DNA of 64,000 nucleotides, from assembly GCF_900637055.1 (NCBI RefSeq), contig NZ_LR134338.1, positions 5,695,001 through 5,759,000 of the forward strand, in the 5' to 3' direction. Source of the DNA: Brevibacillus brevis (lineage in GTDB: Bacteria; Bacillota; Bacilli; Brevibacillales; Brevibacillaceae). The position numbers were made by a program, and so were the translations under genes. Position 1 is the stretch's first letter, and each line of letters begins with the position of its first letter. Below the pieces are notes generated by a model, which saw only the letters and a list, made by a program, of their open reading frames with translations, was not told where the DNA came from and did no database searches. Below are positions 24,288 to 33,092 of this stretch, in pieces.

Positions 24288-25490
24288 CTAGTTATTTACA
24301 TTTTCACGGGACGAGTGTTTCATTGTCAATGGGTGAAATACGTCTGTTACCTTCTGATCGCGCAAATAGAGGCGCGGAATTCGGTAATTCAGCATACAAG
24401 GAACCTCGTAATTGATTGTTCCCAGCAAATCGGCAATTTCATCCAAGGAGATTTCCTCGTCTCCTTGCTTGCCATACAAGACGACCTCATCATTGACCGC
24501 TGCTTCTGTCGATTTCAGGCTGACCATGATTTGGTCCATGCAAACTCTGCCTGCAATCGGGTAGCGAGATCCATTGTACAACACCTCACCCCGATTGGAC
24601 AAAAGGCGAGAATAGCCATCTGCGTATCCGATCGGCAGCGTTGCGATCCACTCGTCAGGCTGTGCTGTATACGTAGCACCATAGCTGACCGTAAATGGCT
24701 CATCTGCCTTCTTTACGTGGGCAATTTTGGTCTTGAGCGCCAGGGCGGGCACAAGAATGACATCCGCACGTTCTTTTATATACAAAGAAGGATACAATCC
24801 GTATAAACCTATGCCTAAACGAATCGTATCATACCCCCAATCGGGAAATGCAATAGCCGCAGCCGTATTGCAGCAATGAACGGTTGGCAATGTTTTATTT
24901 GCTTCACGCAGTGCTTGCAAAAAGGATTGAAACAAGTCGTGTTGTCGTCGCACATGGGTTGTATCTGGTTCATCCGCGCAAGCAAAATGCGTAAAAATGC
25001 CTGTCCACTTAAGCTTAGAGCATTCTTCAAGGGCGCCTACAACCGCAAACAGATCTTCCGTTGTCCGAACCCCCAAACGTCCCATGCCCGTATCAATCTT
25101 TACATGAATCCCGATAGGCTTGTGATCGTTTTCCCGAAGAATCTCATTCGCTTCCGTGATCCATTCGACGCTGTAAGCGGTTAACTCCACTTCCAGCTCG
25201 CTTGCGGTGACGATAGATTCGACAGGTGTGTATCCCAGCACCAAAATCGGCGCTGTGATCCCTGCCCTCCGCAAAATAAGCGCTTCATCGAGCAATGCAA
25301 CTGCAAGTGAATCTGCACCGCTCGCCAACGCTTCTTTTCCGACATGGACAGCGCCATGACCATACCCGTCTGCCTTCACAACAGCCATAATACCCGTTTT
25401 TTCTGGCAAATGGCGTCTGAATGCCTCGAGGTTCGCCCGGATGGCATCCAAATCAACCTCTACCCAAGTGTCACGACAAAACGATTTCAT
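24288..25490 (-). CDS. alr: Alanine racemase
   Basis: 400-residue PLP enzyme making D-alanine for peptidoglycan. AVVKADGYGHGA places the PLP lysine at residue 39. KIDTGMGRLG, HFACAD and the catalytic tyrosine motif TVSYGATY (~residue 270) are present. A GGAGATAGG site precedes the ATG. It follows a small membrane protein gene by two bases and lies upstream of ndoAI, as dal/alr does in B. subtilis. Confidence 0.97.
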   Translation of the reverse strand: MKSFCRDTWVEVDLDAIRANLEAFRRHLPEKTGIMAVVKADGYGHGAVHVGKEALASGADSLAVALLDEALILRRAGITAPILVLGYTPVESIVTASELEVELTAYSVEWITEANEILRENDHKPIGIHVKIDTGMGRLGVRTTEDLFAVVGALEECSKLKWTGIFTHFACADEPDTTHVRRQHDLFQSFLQALREANKTLPTVHCCNTAAAIAFPDWGYDTIRLGIGLYGLYPSLYIKERADVILVPALALKTKIAHVKKADEPFTVSYGATYTAQPDEWIATLPIGYADGYSRLLSNRGEVLYNGSRYPIAGRVCMDQIMVSLKSTEAAVNDEVVLYGKQGDEEISLDEIADLLGTINYEVPCMLNYRIPRLYLRDQKVTDVFHPLTMKHSSRENVNN

Positions 25491-25492
25491 TC

Positions 25493-25942
25493 CTATCTCC
25501 TCTTGTTCCCTTTTTTATAGTAAAACAAGCGCTCATTTAAATGGCTGAGAAATTGCCTGGAAACCATCAGTGATTCCTTTTTGCCGCCTACACGATAAAA
25601 ATGACGGCCCTCATAAATCTGCTCGACTTCAGACAGCGGGTAGCTCTTTTCCTGCCCTGACATGGATATAATCAGGTGGGTCTTGGTCAGCTTGTACACC
25701 GGACGCAAAACCGATTTGTACAGAAACGGAGACAATCCAACTACAGCAATGGCAATGGCAAAAACAAGCACCTTGAATCTCGTGTCATTGGTCGGGAAAA
25801 ATTGAGAGAGAATCATCATCCCCAGCACAAACATGACAGTCTCGTTAATACGCATTTTCCAGCTTTTTCGCAGGAGCATGTCTTTGTAGGTCGATGCTTC
25901 CTCGTACAAAACTTCGTTAGACGGTTTCTTCATGTAAAGCAT
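25493..25942 (-). CDS. Small membrane protein with PH-like tail, unknown
   Basis: 149 residues. Two adjacent transmembrane helices (about 33-48 and 58-78) are followed by a soluble C-terminal region with strands resembling bacterial PH-type domains (THLIISMSGQEKSYPLSEVEQIYEG). No function can be assigned. The ATG at 25942 is close to GAGGTGG; a second in-frame ATG nine bases on is possible. It ends two bases before alr, so the two are surely one transcript. Confidence 0.7.
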   Translation of the reverse strand: MLYMKKPSNEVLYEEASTYKDMLLRKSWKMRINETVMFVLGMMILSQFFPTNDTRFKVLVFAIAIAVVGLSPFLYKSVLRPVYKLTKTHLIISMSGQEKSYPLSEVEQIYEGRHFYRVGGKKESLMVSRQFLSHLNERLFYYKKGNKRR

Positions 25943-26079
25943 GCCACCTCATTCAATAAGTTACTCTGAATGTATCGTGTTTTCCCGCTGTGTGTCAATT
26001 CGCGGATTGTCCCCTCACCTCATTCGCACGTTGGTTTTTATGTACAAATCAGCCCTCATCGACCAATCCCGAGAAAATA

Positions 26080-26117
26080 GAAAAGCAGATGGGATTAACT
26101 CCCACCTGCTGACTTTT
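26080..26117 (-). terminator. Terminator after the triple-repeat protein gene
   Basis: AGCAGATGGGA (26084-26094) pairs, with one wobble, with TCCCACCTGCT (26100-26110). The minus-strand product ends in TTTTCTATTTTC. Confidence 0.8.
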
Positions 26118-27200
26118 CTACATGGTTTCCTCCTGGTCTTTTTCCTCTTTTTCATGTCTTGGGAAAACGACTTTTTCAAAGCTGCCATCCACCATCTTTT
26201 GTACCATCGCTGTCAATTCCTCGCTGCGTTTGTCTGCTTGCTCCTGTGTGAGCTTGCCTGCCTCTACTGCTTCTTTCAGCTTGGCTTCGTGCTGACCTAC
26301 CAAGAGCTCGACAACGTCATCCACTTCTACGCCTTGCTCCTTGGCGATGGTCGCCAACGTTTTTCCTGCTTTTTGCTCTTCCTTCAGCTTGTCTGCATCC
26401 AGCTTGAGGAGGGACAGCAGTTCTTCATTTTTCTCGATGCCCATTCCTTTACCCGGTCCACGTCCGTAATGCGTGTTTTGCACCATTTCTTTTACCCGCT
26501 CACTGGCATTCTCATTCATTTTGTCGGCCTGTTCCTGTGTCAGCTTCCCGGCGGTTACCGCCTCTTTCAGCTTGGCTTCCTGTTGTTTTACCAACAGCGC
26601 TACCAGATCATCCACAGATACGCCTTGGGCCTCTGCAATGGCAGCCAGCGATTTCTCCGCTTTCAGTTCTTCTTGGAGTTTATCGGCATCCAGCTTCAAG
26701 AGGGACAGCAGTTCTTCGTTTTTCTCAAAGCCACCGATGAAGCCTCCTTTGCCGAAGCCTTTATGCGGTTTCGTGTTTTCTACCTGTTCTTTTACGCGAT
26801 CGCTTAGATTTTCAGACAGCTTATCTGCCTGCTCCTGCGTCAGCTTGCCTGCTGCTACTGCTTCCTTCAGTTTAGACTCTTGCTGTTCAACCAGAAGTGC
26901 CACGACATCTGCGGTGTCGACTCCTTGGGCTTGTGCAATGGCTGCGAGTGTTTTCCCTGCCGCAAGCTCTTCTTTCAACTTGTCAGCATCCAGCTTCAAC
27001 AGCGAGAGCAGCTCTGTATTTTCTTTGAAGCCCACTCCACCGTGGTGGCCCATCTTGCCCGTTTTGAATTTTACTTCTGCCGATTTATTCAATGAAGTTG
27101 TTTGTGCTGAATCGGCTGCCATTGCTCCGCCTATGCTACCCAGACTCAGAACCACTGCCATCGTTCCCATCAGCATTCCCATTTTCGCTTTGCTAAACAT
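26118..27200 (-). CDS. Secreted protein with three ~83-residue repeats (DUF2680/YckD-like)
   Basis: 360 residues from the ATG at 27200. Signal peptide 1-29 ends GAMAAD. Three near-identical helical repeats lie at residues 61-143, 161-243 and 257-337 (nucleotides 27020-26772, 26720-26472, 26432-26190). Each runs ELLSLLKLDADKLKEE, a short helix pair with LAAIAxxQGV, then KLKEAVxAGKLTQEQADK. Linkers are Gly/His-rich. The LTQEQADK core resembles the YckD/DUF2680 family, whose role is unknown. There are no cysteines. It probably arose by internal duplication. Confidence 0.75.
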   Translation of the reverse strand: MFSKAKMGMLMGTMAVVLSLGSIGGAMAADSAQTTSLNKSAEVKFKTGKMGHHGGVGFKENTELLSLLKLDADKLKEELAAGKTLAAIAQAQGVDTADVVALLVEQQESKLKEAVAAGKLTQEQADKLSENLSDRVKEQVENTKPHKGFGKGGFIGGFEKNEELLSLLKLDADKLQEELKAEKSLAAIAEAQGVSVDDLVALLVKQQEAKLKEAVTAGKLTQEQADKMNENASERVKEMVQNTHYGRGPGKGMGIEKNEELLSLLKLDADKLKEEQKAGKTLATIAKEQGVEVDDVVELLVGQHEAKLKEAVEAGKLTQEQADKRSEELTAMVQKMVDGSFEKVVFPRHEKEEKDQEETM

Positions 27201-27354
27201 ATACACTCAACCCTTTCGTCTTTGCTCGTGTAGTGTGCTTTCTCTTTGGTACAAGACCAAGTGTACATGGGTATTTTTAGATTCCCGTTTGAGAAAAAAG
27301 GAAAACTTGAGGGAAAATCGAGGAGTAGTTGTGAGATGAGTCAACATAGTGGAG

Positions 27355-27566
27355 GAAAAGAAAAAGCACAGTTCTCTTCGACTCTGACACGCCAGCAGGG
27401 GGGATTCACTGGCCGTCTCCACTCCAAAAAGGGGACCGTCGAGCCAAAGCCACCCTACGGGCGGAAGTTTCTCAAAGAAGAAGTGTTCGACAAGCGTGGT
27501 CCCCTTTTTGCAGTTCCGACTGGGTAGGCGTTGTCAAGGTCTGCGAGCCCTGTGCTTTTTCTTTTC
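27355..27566. repeat. Structured non-coding element, locus A, module 1
   Basis: The outer stem is a perfect 17-base inverted repeat: GAAAAGAAAAAGCACAG (27355-27371) with 27550-27566. Inside it lies the box GGATTCACTGGCCGTCTCC (27402-27420), then a perfect 13-base inner stem CAAAAAGGGGACC (27425-27437) with 27498-27510, then TTCCGACTGGG. The same layout with different stem sequences occurs at 42607-42808. Open frames here are short and lack ribosome sites, so I read it as non-coding. Confidence 0.75.
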
Positions 27567-27655
27567 GCCAGCTTTTTTGATTCATCGCTTCTTTTCATAC
27601 TTAGGAAGATCATTCAACGGGGCTGTTCTTCTCAAATAGTAGAACAAAGCCGCTT

Positions 27656-27834
27656 GGGAAGAAGTGCATTTCCAGTTCAAGCGCCTCTGGAGCCCGACCT
27701 AGTTCCGCAATAAATGACAGGGGTTTTCAGCTTCAACCTCTGCGAATACATCATCGACATGACCACTTTTGAAGCGCTCCCGTCATTTAAGTCCAACCTA
27801 CAGTGGGGCGTAGACTGGAAATGCGCTTCTTCCC
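27656..27834. repeat. Structured non-coding element, locus A, module 2
   Basis: GGGAAGAAGTGCATTTCCAG and one more base (27656-27676) pair over 21 positions, one a G-U wobble, with 27814-27834. Inside are TAAATGAC (27711-27718) with GTCATTTA (27782-27789), and CTTCAA with TTGAAG. The flank CCTCCACCGCAGCCACT (27834-27850) is nearly repeated at locus B (CTCCACGACAGCCACT). It is homologous to 42877-43074. Confidence 0.7.
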
Positions 27835-27865
27835 CTCCACCGCAGCCACTTTCCCAGGAGACAGC

Positions 27866-27896
27866 AAAAGAGGACGGCATTTACCGTCCCCTCTCC
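27866..27896 (-). terminator. Terminator of ydcC
   Basis: On the minus strand GAGGGGACGG pairs with CCGTCCTC around a six-base loop, followed by TTTT, just after the ydcC stop. Confidence 0.75.
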
Positions 27897-27903
27897 CACA
27901 CAT

Positions 27904-28941
27904 TTATTTCGCGCTGAGACCATATGTCGACTGTGCGACATTTACCATTTCTTCCTCTGGAAGATCCCCCGCGATTGTATATTCGATGCCGTCGAGCTCC
28001 CACGTCAGAAGTCGCTGATTTTCACCTGTCTGCGCAAGCACACCAACCGTAAAGCCGAGGTTCACAGGCATACCTTGCTCATACGACACAGATGCTGCTG
28101 TCGGGCGTCCTTCGATGACCTTGTAGTTGTAGGCCCCTTTGTAGGTCAAGATAACTTTTCTCTCCCCATCACGGGTAACTGGCTCGATATCGCCTTGCGT
28201 AACCCCTTCCGGCATATACGTAGGGACGATGACACCGAATTGGCTGTTCGGTTGTTTCATGACCTGTCCATTTGTTTGCGCCATTGTTGGGATCGTTGTC
28301 AATGAGCTTGTTGTCATGTTGCGCTCTTTGTCAAAGGCGTCTTTGTCAAACATAGGGTTGAACGAAAAATCAGTGAAATCAATCCGTACGAGCGGATTCA
28401 TGCTAGCATCCATAATTTCGGCGTGCGTCGGTTTGAAATCTTCTGTCAGCCAAATTTTTTGCTTGGTCAAAGAACGATTGCCGCTGTAGTTCGCTTTCAC
28501 TTCAAATACATACTGTTTTTCTTCCATCTTCATTTGTCGCTCAGTGTCATCGATAATGCTCTTGGCCAGCGTTTCGTATAGATATAACGGTCCGTTGTTC
28601 TCAGGCCAGCCACTTTGGAAGCGGAAGCTCTTGTTCAGATGCGGGGTCAGTACAAAGACTCCTTCATTGTTTCGCAAGATGATTTGTGTAATGCCACGCT
28701 GCTTCGAGGTGAGAGCTACCCGATAGTTGGTTGGCTTTTCATACCAGACCTGAACATCGTACTCCATGGGGGTAGAGCCTGTCTGCATGGTCAAAACAGC
28801 CTGAGACTTGTACCCAGTCATTTTTCCCAGCGTACCGTTCAGGTCGCTCACCACATCTTCTGGTGTTTTCTGACCGAAACAACCGCCGAGGAACAGGGTG
28901 AAAACCAACAATAACACCAGTGGTAAAGCTACCCGTTTCAT
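27904..28941 (-). CDS. ydcC: LolA-like sporulation lipoprotein YdcC
   Basis: 345 residues. The signal peptide ends in lipobox LGGC (Cys at about residue 21), so it is a membrane-anchored lipoprotein on the outer face. The rest matches the LolA/LppX-like fold seen in B. subtilis YdcC, a mother-cell gene needed for normal germination or sporulation. SQAVLTMQTGSTPMEYDVQVWYEKP is part of the N-terminal sheet. It lies between acpS and alr as in B. subtilis. Confidence 0.88.
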   Translation of the reverse strand: MKRVALPLVLLLVFTLFLGGCFGQKTPEDVVSDLNGTLGKMTGYKSQAVLTMQTGSTPMEYDVQVWYEKPTNYRVALTSKQRGITQIILRNNEGVFVLTPHLNKSFRFQSGWPENNGPLYLYETLAKSIIDDTERQMKMEEKQYVFEVKANYSGNRSLTKQKIWLTEDFKPTHAEIMDASMNPLVRIDFTDFSFNPMFDKDAFDKERNMTTSSLTTIPTMAQTNGQVMKQPNSQFGVIVPTYMPEGVTQGDIEPVTRDGERKVILTYKGAYNYKVIEGRPTAASVSYEQGMPVNLGFTVGVLAQTGENQRLLTWELDGIEYTIAGDLPEEEMVNVAQSTYGLSAK

Positions 28942-29203
28942 TCAATGAACTCCTCCTTGTCAATATTTTCGACAAAGAAGGGCATCCCTGTCTATTTCCT
29001 GGGAAATCTGTCAGTCTCTCGCCCATGCAGCGCACATCGTGTCAATGGTTGCGAATGGATACGAAGTTGGCGATATATCGCTTGTCGGCTACAGACTTAG
29101 CCTTCCTGTGTAAGAGCAGGTAGTCCCTCCTGATCTACGCGATATAAATGTATGTCCATCCTCGTCCCAATATGCAGACAAGTTTATCGGTTTTTACAAA
29201 CAG

Positions 29204-29590
29204 CTATCGTTCTTCTATAATTACTTGCGCAATCGCATGCGTCTGGCTATGCGAAATACTCACATGAATATGAACGCGGGCGGGGTCGAGATCAAGTTTG
29301 CTGTACACCTCGTTCTTTATGGTCATGACCGGCTTGCCCGAATGATTCGGGAGGATTTCCATATCCAAAAAGCTGAGCACGGCACCAATGCCTGTGCCAA
29401 GAGCCTTTGCTCCCGCTTCCTTGGCAGCAAATCTGCCCGCAACCATTTCCGCCTGTCTCGTCTCTGATTTTCCATGCAGGAGCTGCTTTTCATCTGTGGT
29501 CAAAAAGCGTTTGATCGCACTCTCTTGTCTTTTTATTAAAGTAGCCATGCGCTCTATTTCCACAATGTCTATGCCTGTTCCAATGATCAT
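29204..29590 (-). CDS. acpS: Holo-[acyl-carrier-protein] synthase
   Basis: 128 residues. Transfers 4'-phosphopantetheine from CoA to acyl carrier protein. IIGTGIDIVEIERM and VAGRFAAKEAGAKALGTGIG carry the Mg2+/CoA-binding Asp and Glu residues; HVSISHSQTHAIAQVI ends the fold. AGGAGG precedes the ATG. In B. subtilis acpS is likewise directly upstream of ydcC. Confidence 0.97.
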   Translation of the reverse strand: MIIGTGIDIVEIERMATLIKRQESAIKRFLTTDEKQLLHGKSETRQAEMVAGRFAAKEAGAKALGTGIGAVLSFLDMEILPNHSGKPVMTIKNEVYSKLDLDPARVHIHVSISHSQTHAIAQVIIEER

Positions 29591-29694
29591 GAGAAATTGC
29601 CTCCTAGTGGGCTGTTTTACGGATCACAGTATCACCCTCTTCTATCCTTTTGCAAGTTGTAGAAGCAAGAAATTTGGATAGCAGCATATAAATA

Positions 29695-29727
29695 AGAACG
29701 CCCCCGCAATTCGCGAGGGCTGTTTTT
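29695..29727. terminator. Probable terminator downstream of the spore protein gene
   Basis: GCCCCCGC and GCGAGGGC form a stem with one wobble around AATTC. The T run is stronger on the plus strand than on the minus strand, so its efficiency for the spore gene is uncertain. Confidence 0.5.
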
Positions 29728-29737
29728 CAACTGCCTA

Positions 29738-29980
29738 CTACTCAGTAGCTCGGTTAGCTTGTTGGGCAGCAGATTGTTGGTTTTGACGGCGAACTTCTGC
29801 TACGTTTGTTTCACTTGCGAATTCAGTCGCAGTGTTTTGTGTAGCAGCTTGTTGAGCGGATTGCTGATTTTGACGACGAACCTCAGCTGCGTTTGTTTCA
29901 CTTGCAAATTCAGTCGCAGTGTTAGCCGCTTGGCCCGCTTGGTTCGCGTTCATTCCCGCTTGTCTGTTTTGTTTAGGCAT
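29738..29980 (-). CDS. sspE: Gamma-type small acid-soluble spore protein
   Basis: 80 residues, Gln/Asn/Ala-rich, with the diagnostic duplicated segment TEFASETNxAEVRRQNQQSA at about residues 27-46 and 56-75. These are the GPR protease cleavage sites of gamma-SASPs, which store amino acids in the spore and are degraded at germination. ATG at 29980 behind GAGGAGGTGA. A sigma-G-like promoter lies upstream. Confidence 0.93.
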   Translation of the reverse strand: MPKQNRQAGMNANQAGQAANTATEFASETNAAEVRRQNQQSAQQAATQNTATEFASETNVAEVRRQNQQSAAQQANRATE

Positions 29981-30012
29981 CGTTAGATTCACCTCCTCAA
30001 CGTCACTGAATA

Positions 30013-30043
30013 TAATTTGTACCGCTCCCTATTGGTATATCCA
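30013..30043 (-). promoter_or_regulatory. Candidate sigma-G promoter of the gamma-SASP gene
   Basis: Minus strand TGGATA (30038-30043), 18 bases, CAAATTA (30013-30019), close to the forespore sigma-G pattern TGAATA-N17/18-CATAMTA. Confidence 0.5.
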
Positions 30044-30151
30044 TCCTTATTTTCCCAAATGGCACTTGATTGACTTGCTTTGTCACAACTGATCAGGCAT
30101 AGTGGAAGGGCAAGACTTCAGCAGAAAACAACGTCAAAGGAGTGATTCTGT

Positions 30152-30403
30152 ATGGCTCACAAGGTCATCATCTATACCCAAGTTACTTGCGGTCCTTGTC
30201 AGGAAGAAAAAATGTGGCTGACTTCTAACAACATTGCTTTCGAAGACAGAGACATCCGTCAAAACGAGGCTTTTTTCCAGGAAGCCATTCAATTAGGCGC
30301 CAGCATGACACCTGTAACCTACATTGAAAAGGACAACGGCGAGCAAATTGTCATCCATGGATTTGACAAGGAAGAACTAAAAAAAGCGTTGGATCTCAAT
30401 TGA
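30152..30403 (+). CDS. Glutaredoxin-like thioredoxin-fold protein
   Basis: 83 residues. The CGPC redox motif at residues 13-16 is of thioredoxin type inside a glutaredoxin-length fold; MTPVTYIEKD carries the cis-Pro loop. Probably a thiol-disulfide or arsenate-linked reductant, but no arsC is adjacent. AAAGGAG precedes the ATG. The hairpin at its stop is shared with the convergent arsR-type gene. Confidence 0.85.
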   Translation: MAHKVIIYTQVTCGPCQEEKMWLTSNNIAFEDRDIRQNEAFFQEAIQLGASMTPVTYIEKDNGEQIVIHGFDKEELKKALDLN

Positions 30404-30416
30404 TCCAACGCTTTTT
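30381..30416. terminator. Bidirectional terminator
   Basis: AAAAAGCGTTGGATC (30381-30395) pairs perfectly with GATCCAACGCTTTTT (30402-30416); it ends both the glutaredoxin-like gene and the ArsR-type gene. Confidence 0.92.
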
Positions 30417-30424
30417 ACGACTGA

Positions 30425-30760
30425 TCAGCCAAATGAAGGTTCACTTGCAACTGATTTTTGTTTGACGATTGGCGACATGTCCGGCAAGTTAGACAAAATT
30501 TGCTTCACTTCAGGACTGCATTCCGTATTAACGGAGTAATAAACCCATGGTCCCTTCCGGCGCTCTTTGACCAAACCATGAGTTTTTAGCTTAGCCAAGT
30601 GCTGGGAAACAGAAGGCTGGGAAGTTTGCAAAATTTCCACGAGATCACGGACACATAAGGACTGTACTTGCAGGAGAGCCATGATCGTCAAGCGCGTCTT
30701 GTCACCAAGTAGCTTATAAGTCTCTGACAAAAACAGTACCTGCATCAAATCCATTTCCAT
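30425..30760 (-). CDS. ArsR/SmtB-family transcriptional repressor
   Basis: 111 residues. Winged helix with LGDKTRLTIMALLQ and recognition segment QTSQPSVSQHLAKLKTHGLVKERRKG. The alpha-3 metal site that reads ELCVCDL in ArsR is SLCVRDL here, with one cysteine, so classic As(III) tridentate binding is not evident; the signal may differ. RBS AAGGTGGG. It is separated from the ArsB-type gene by the GMC operon. Confidence 0.88.
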   Translation of the reverse strand: MEMDLMQVLFLSETYKLLGDKTRLTIMALLQVQSLCVRDLVEILQTSQPSVSQHLAKLKTHGLVKERRKGPWVYYSVNTECSPEVKQILSNLPDMSPIVKQKSVASEPSFG

Positions 30761-30856
30761 AAGGAACCCACCTTTGCCTTACATATCTGTTTATCAGTAT
30801 ACTATATGGCTTATATGATGGGGAAGATAGGAACGCAAAAGTTATGTGAACCCTGC

Positions 30857-32476
30857 TTATACATCTTGCTTTTTCATCGCCTCAATGATCTTGTCTGCCG
30901 TGCGTGCAGCCAGCGCCATGACTGTATTTGTCGGGTTGCTGCCACTCGAGGTAACGAACGTAGAAGCACCCGCTATGAAAAGATTGGGTATGTCATGTGA
31001 CTGCCCATATTCATTCACAACAGAGGTTTCCCTGTCATTCCCCATCCGGCATCCCCCCATGAGATGAGCAGTATCAGACACTACATGCTCCGGATGTCCC
31101 CCTATCGCTTCAATAATCCGGTTCATTTGCCCAATGGCATGCTTGTAAAGCTGTTTGTCGTTTTCCTGATAACTGAACGTCACCGTAGGGATCGGCATTC
31201 CGTATTCATCTTTTTCCCCTGAGAGCGTCACTCTGTTATCAGGATGAGGCAGCACTTCCCCTACCAAGGTGATCCGCGCATACATATTGTAATCCAGCAT
31301 GGTCTCTCGAAGCTGTTTTCCCCATAAATACGAGCCATCTTCCCTCTCGGCAGCAATGGCAGCCGCCATCCCGACCGGACGTACCCCGTGTGCACTCAAT
31401 GTATATCCGCGGGCAAATCCTCGTTCCCGGTCCGTCTCATAAAAATGCTGGGTCAAGGCAAGGACAGGTGTTCCCTTATACAATCGCACTTCCTCCGGGA
31501 GTCGTCCGTATACATCATGACTGGAGTGAGGCATAATCGCTTTTCCTACCCATCCACTTGAATTCGCCAGCCCTTGCGGAAACTGAGCATTCGCCGAACT
31601 GAGCAGCAATCGGGGAGTCTCCACCACGAAACCGGCCAAAATGACCACACGAGCCATTTGCCTGTGCGTCAAACCATTATGATTGAACACCACACCGCTG
31701 ACCCGGTCGCCAGCCATCAAAATTTCCGTCACCATGCAGTCGGACAGTACCTCTGCCCCCTCCGCTATCGCTTTGGGGATATGATGAATCAACCCGCTGT
31801 ACTTAGCATTCGGCATGCACCCTTGATTGCAAAAGCCACGATTGATACAGGGTGGACGTCCATCAAAAGGAGCCGATAAAATCGCCAAAGGGGCGACCAC
31901 ACTCTCGATGCCCAGCTTCTCGCACCCTTCCCGGAACAGCTGGGCATTGGCACTGATCGGCTCCCGAACAGGGTACGGATACGGACCTTGAAAGGAGCCC
32001 CACGGAAAATGATTCGGACCTGAGACCGCAATCTCCCGTTCTATCTTGTCGTAATACGGGGCAAGATCCTGATATGTAATCGGCCAGTCTTCCCCTACGC
32101 CGTCTACGGTCTTTGTCTTAAAATCACTTTCGTGGAAACGCAGGAACACCCCTGTAAAATGCACGGTGCCTCCCCCAATTCCCCGTCCTGAGTTGTTATG
32201 TCCCAAACGCAATGGGTCATTGCCTGCTACCAGCCTTGTTTCCTGCCAGGCCAATCTCCGCATCGACAGCTCATCACTGGCAAAATCGTGTTGCGGGTCC
32301 CAAAACGGCCCTGCTTCCAGTACGACTACACGCAACCCGGCCTTTGCCAGCTCATAAGCCAGTACGCCCCCTGCCGCTCCAGCACCTACGATGCATACAT
32401 CTGCGTCATCGGCATATTTTCTTTGATCCACAGGAGTGGGGCGATGAGTAATCGTATGATGGTCATGACTCGTCAT
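30857..32476 (-). CDS. GMC-family FAD oxidoreductase (gluconate dehydrogenase-type large subunit)
   Basis: 539 residues. FAD-binding VCIVGAGAAGGVLAYELAKAG (about 27-48), GRGIGGGTVHFTG and the C-terminal IAGASTFVTSSGSNPTNTVMAL are GMC hallmarks. A CINRGFCNQGCMPNAK cysteine cluster occurs in the gluconate/2-keto-gluconate dehydrogenase group. It oxidises a sugar acid or alcohol, substrate not deducible. No Tat signal is visible. The ATG overlaps the small-subunit gene by 14 bases, so the two subunits are co-translated. Confidence 0.87.
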   Translation of the reverse strand: MTSHDHHTITHRPTPVDQRKYADDADVCIVGAGAAGGVLAYELAKAGLRVVVLEAGPFWDPQHDFASDELSMRRLAWQETRLVAGNDPLRLGHNNSGRGIGGGTVHFTGVFLRFHESDFKTKTVDGVGEDWPITYQDLAPYYDKIEREIAVSGPNHFPWGSFQGPYPYPVREPISANAQLFREGCEKLGIESVVAPLAILSAPFDGRPPCINRGFCNQGCMPNAKYSGLIHHIPKAIAEGAEVLSDCMVTEILMAGDRVSGVVFNHNGLTHRQMARVVILAGFVVETPRLLLSSANAQFPQGLANSSGWVGKAIMPHSSHDVYGRLPEEVRLYKGTPVLALTQHFYETDRERGFARGYTLSAHGVRPVGMAAAIAAEREDGSYLWGKQLRETMLDYNMYARITLVGEVLPHPDNRVTLSGEKDEYGMPIPTVTFSYQENDKQLYKHAIGQMNRIIEAIGGHPEHVVSDTAHLMGGCRMGNDRETSVVNEYGQSHDIPNLFIAGASTFVTSSGSNPTNTVMALAARTADKIIEAMKKQDV

Positions 32477-33065
32477 TTGCTTTCGCCTCCCATGGGTCCG
32501 TCAATCCTTTTTCCACCCGTACATAGCCGCGCGGATAAGCTGGTCCGCCATAGCCGATATCTGACCAAACCAACGGATGAGAATAGTACGCACTAACTGT
32601 GTCATGCAGCAACCGCTTGAAAAAATCTGCGGGAGCAAAGTCTTTCCACGCCTCCTGGTTTTGGATGCCCCCATTCGCAACATGCTGAAGAACGGCTTCC
32701 TGCTGGTCTAGCTTCAACGCAACAAAGTCGGTTCCATAAGCGGCATGACTCTCCGCATCAATCCCTTTCAAGCCTAAGCGGTAGAGCTCTTTTTTTGGTG
32801 GAACTCCGACCTTTCGTTGCGACTCGCCGATATTACTAGCCGTCGTATCATCCAGATGCTCCACCACAAAGGTCAGCACCTCCAAACGGTGATCATTGAC
32901 CAATACGCCTACGACTGTCTGTAAAAGCAAGGATTCAGGCTTCGTAAAAAATTGATTGGCAATCGCGGGCATTCGTCTGGCCCCTACCACTTTCCTGGTG
33001 TGAGCATCCCACTCTGTATGTTGGTCCCAAACATCATAGGATGGGTAACGTCTAGGCTTCACCAT
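32463..33065 (-). CDS. Gluconate 2-dehydrogenase subunit-3 family protein
   Basis: 200 residues of the small-subunit family that partners GMC dehydrogenases (FFTKPESLLLQTVVGVLVND, AYGTDFVALKLDQQEAVLQHV, KRLLHDTVSAYYSHPLVWSDIGYGGPAYPRGYV). Unlike many homologues there is no N-terminal twin-arginine signal. Overlap with the large-subunit gene indicates a fixed complex. No cytochrome c subunit gene follows, so the electron acceptor is unknown. Confidence 0.85.
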   Translation of the reverse strand: MVKPRRYPSYDVWDQHTEWDAHTRKVVGARRMPAIANQFFTKPESLLLQTVVGVLVNDHRLEVLTFVVEHLDDTTASNIGESQRKVGVPPKKELYRLGLKGIDAESHAAYGTDFVALKLDQQEAVLQHVANGGIQNQEAWKDFAPADFFKRLLHDTVSAYYSHPLVWSDIGYGGPAYPRGYVRVEKGLTDPWEAKANDES

Positions 33066-33092
33066 GTCCTCTCACCCCTTCGATAACGTTTT

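Noticed and set aside
27246..27917. Several 60-93-codon open frames in the intergenic stretch
   Set aside because: They cross the paired stems of the non-coding element, lack ribosome sites and are not kept at the homologous locus 42607-43074.
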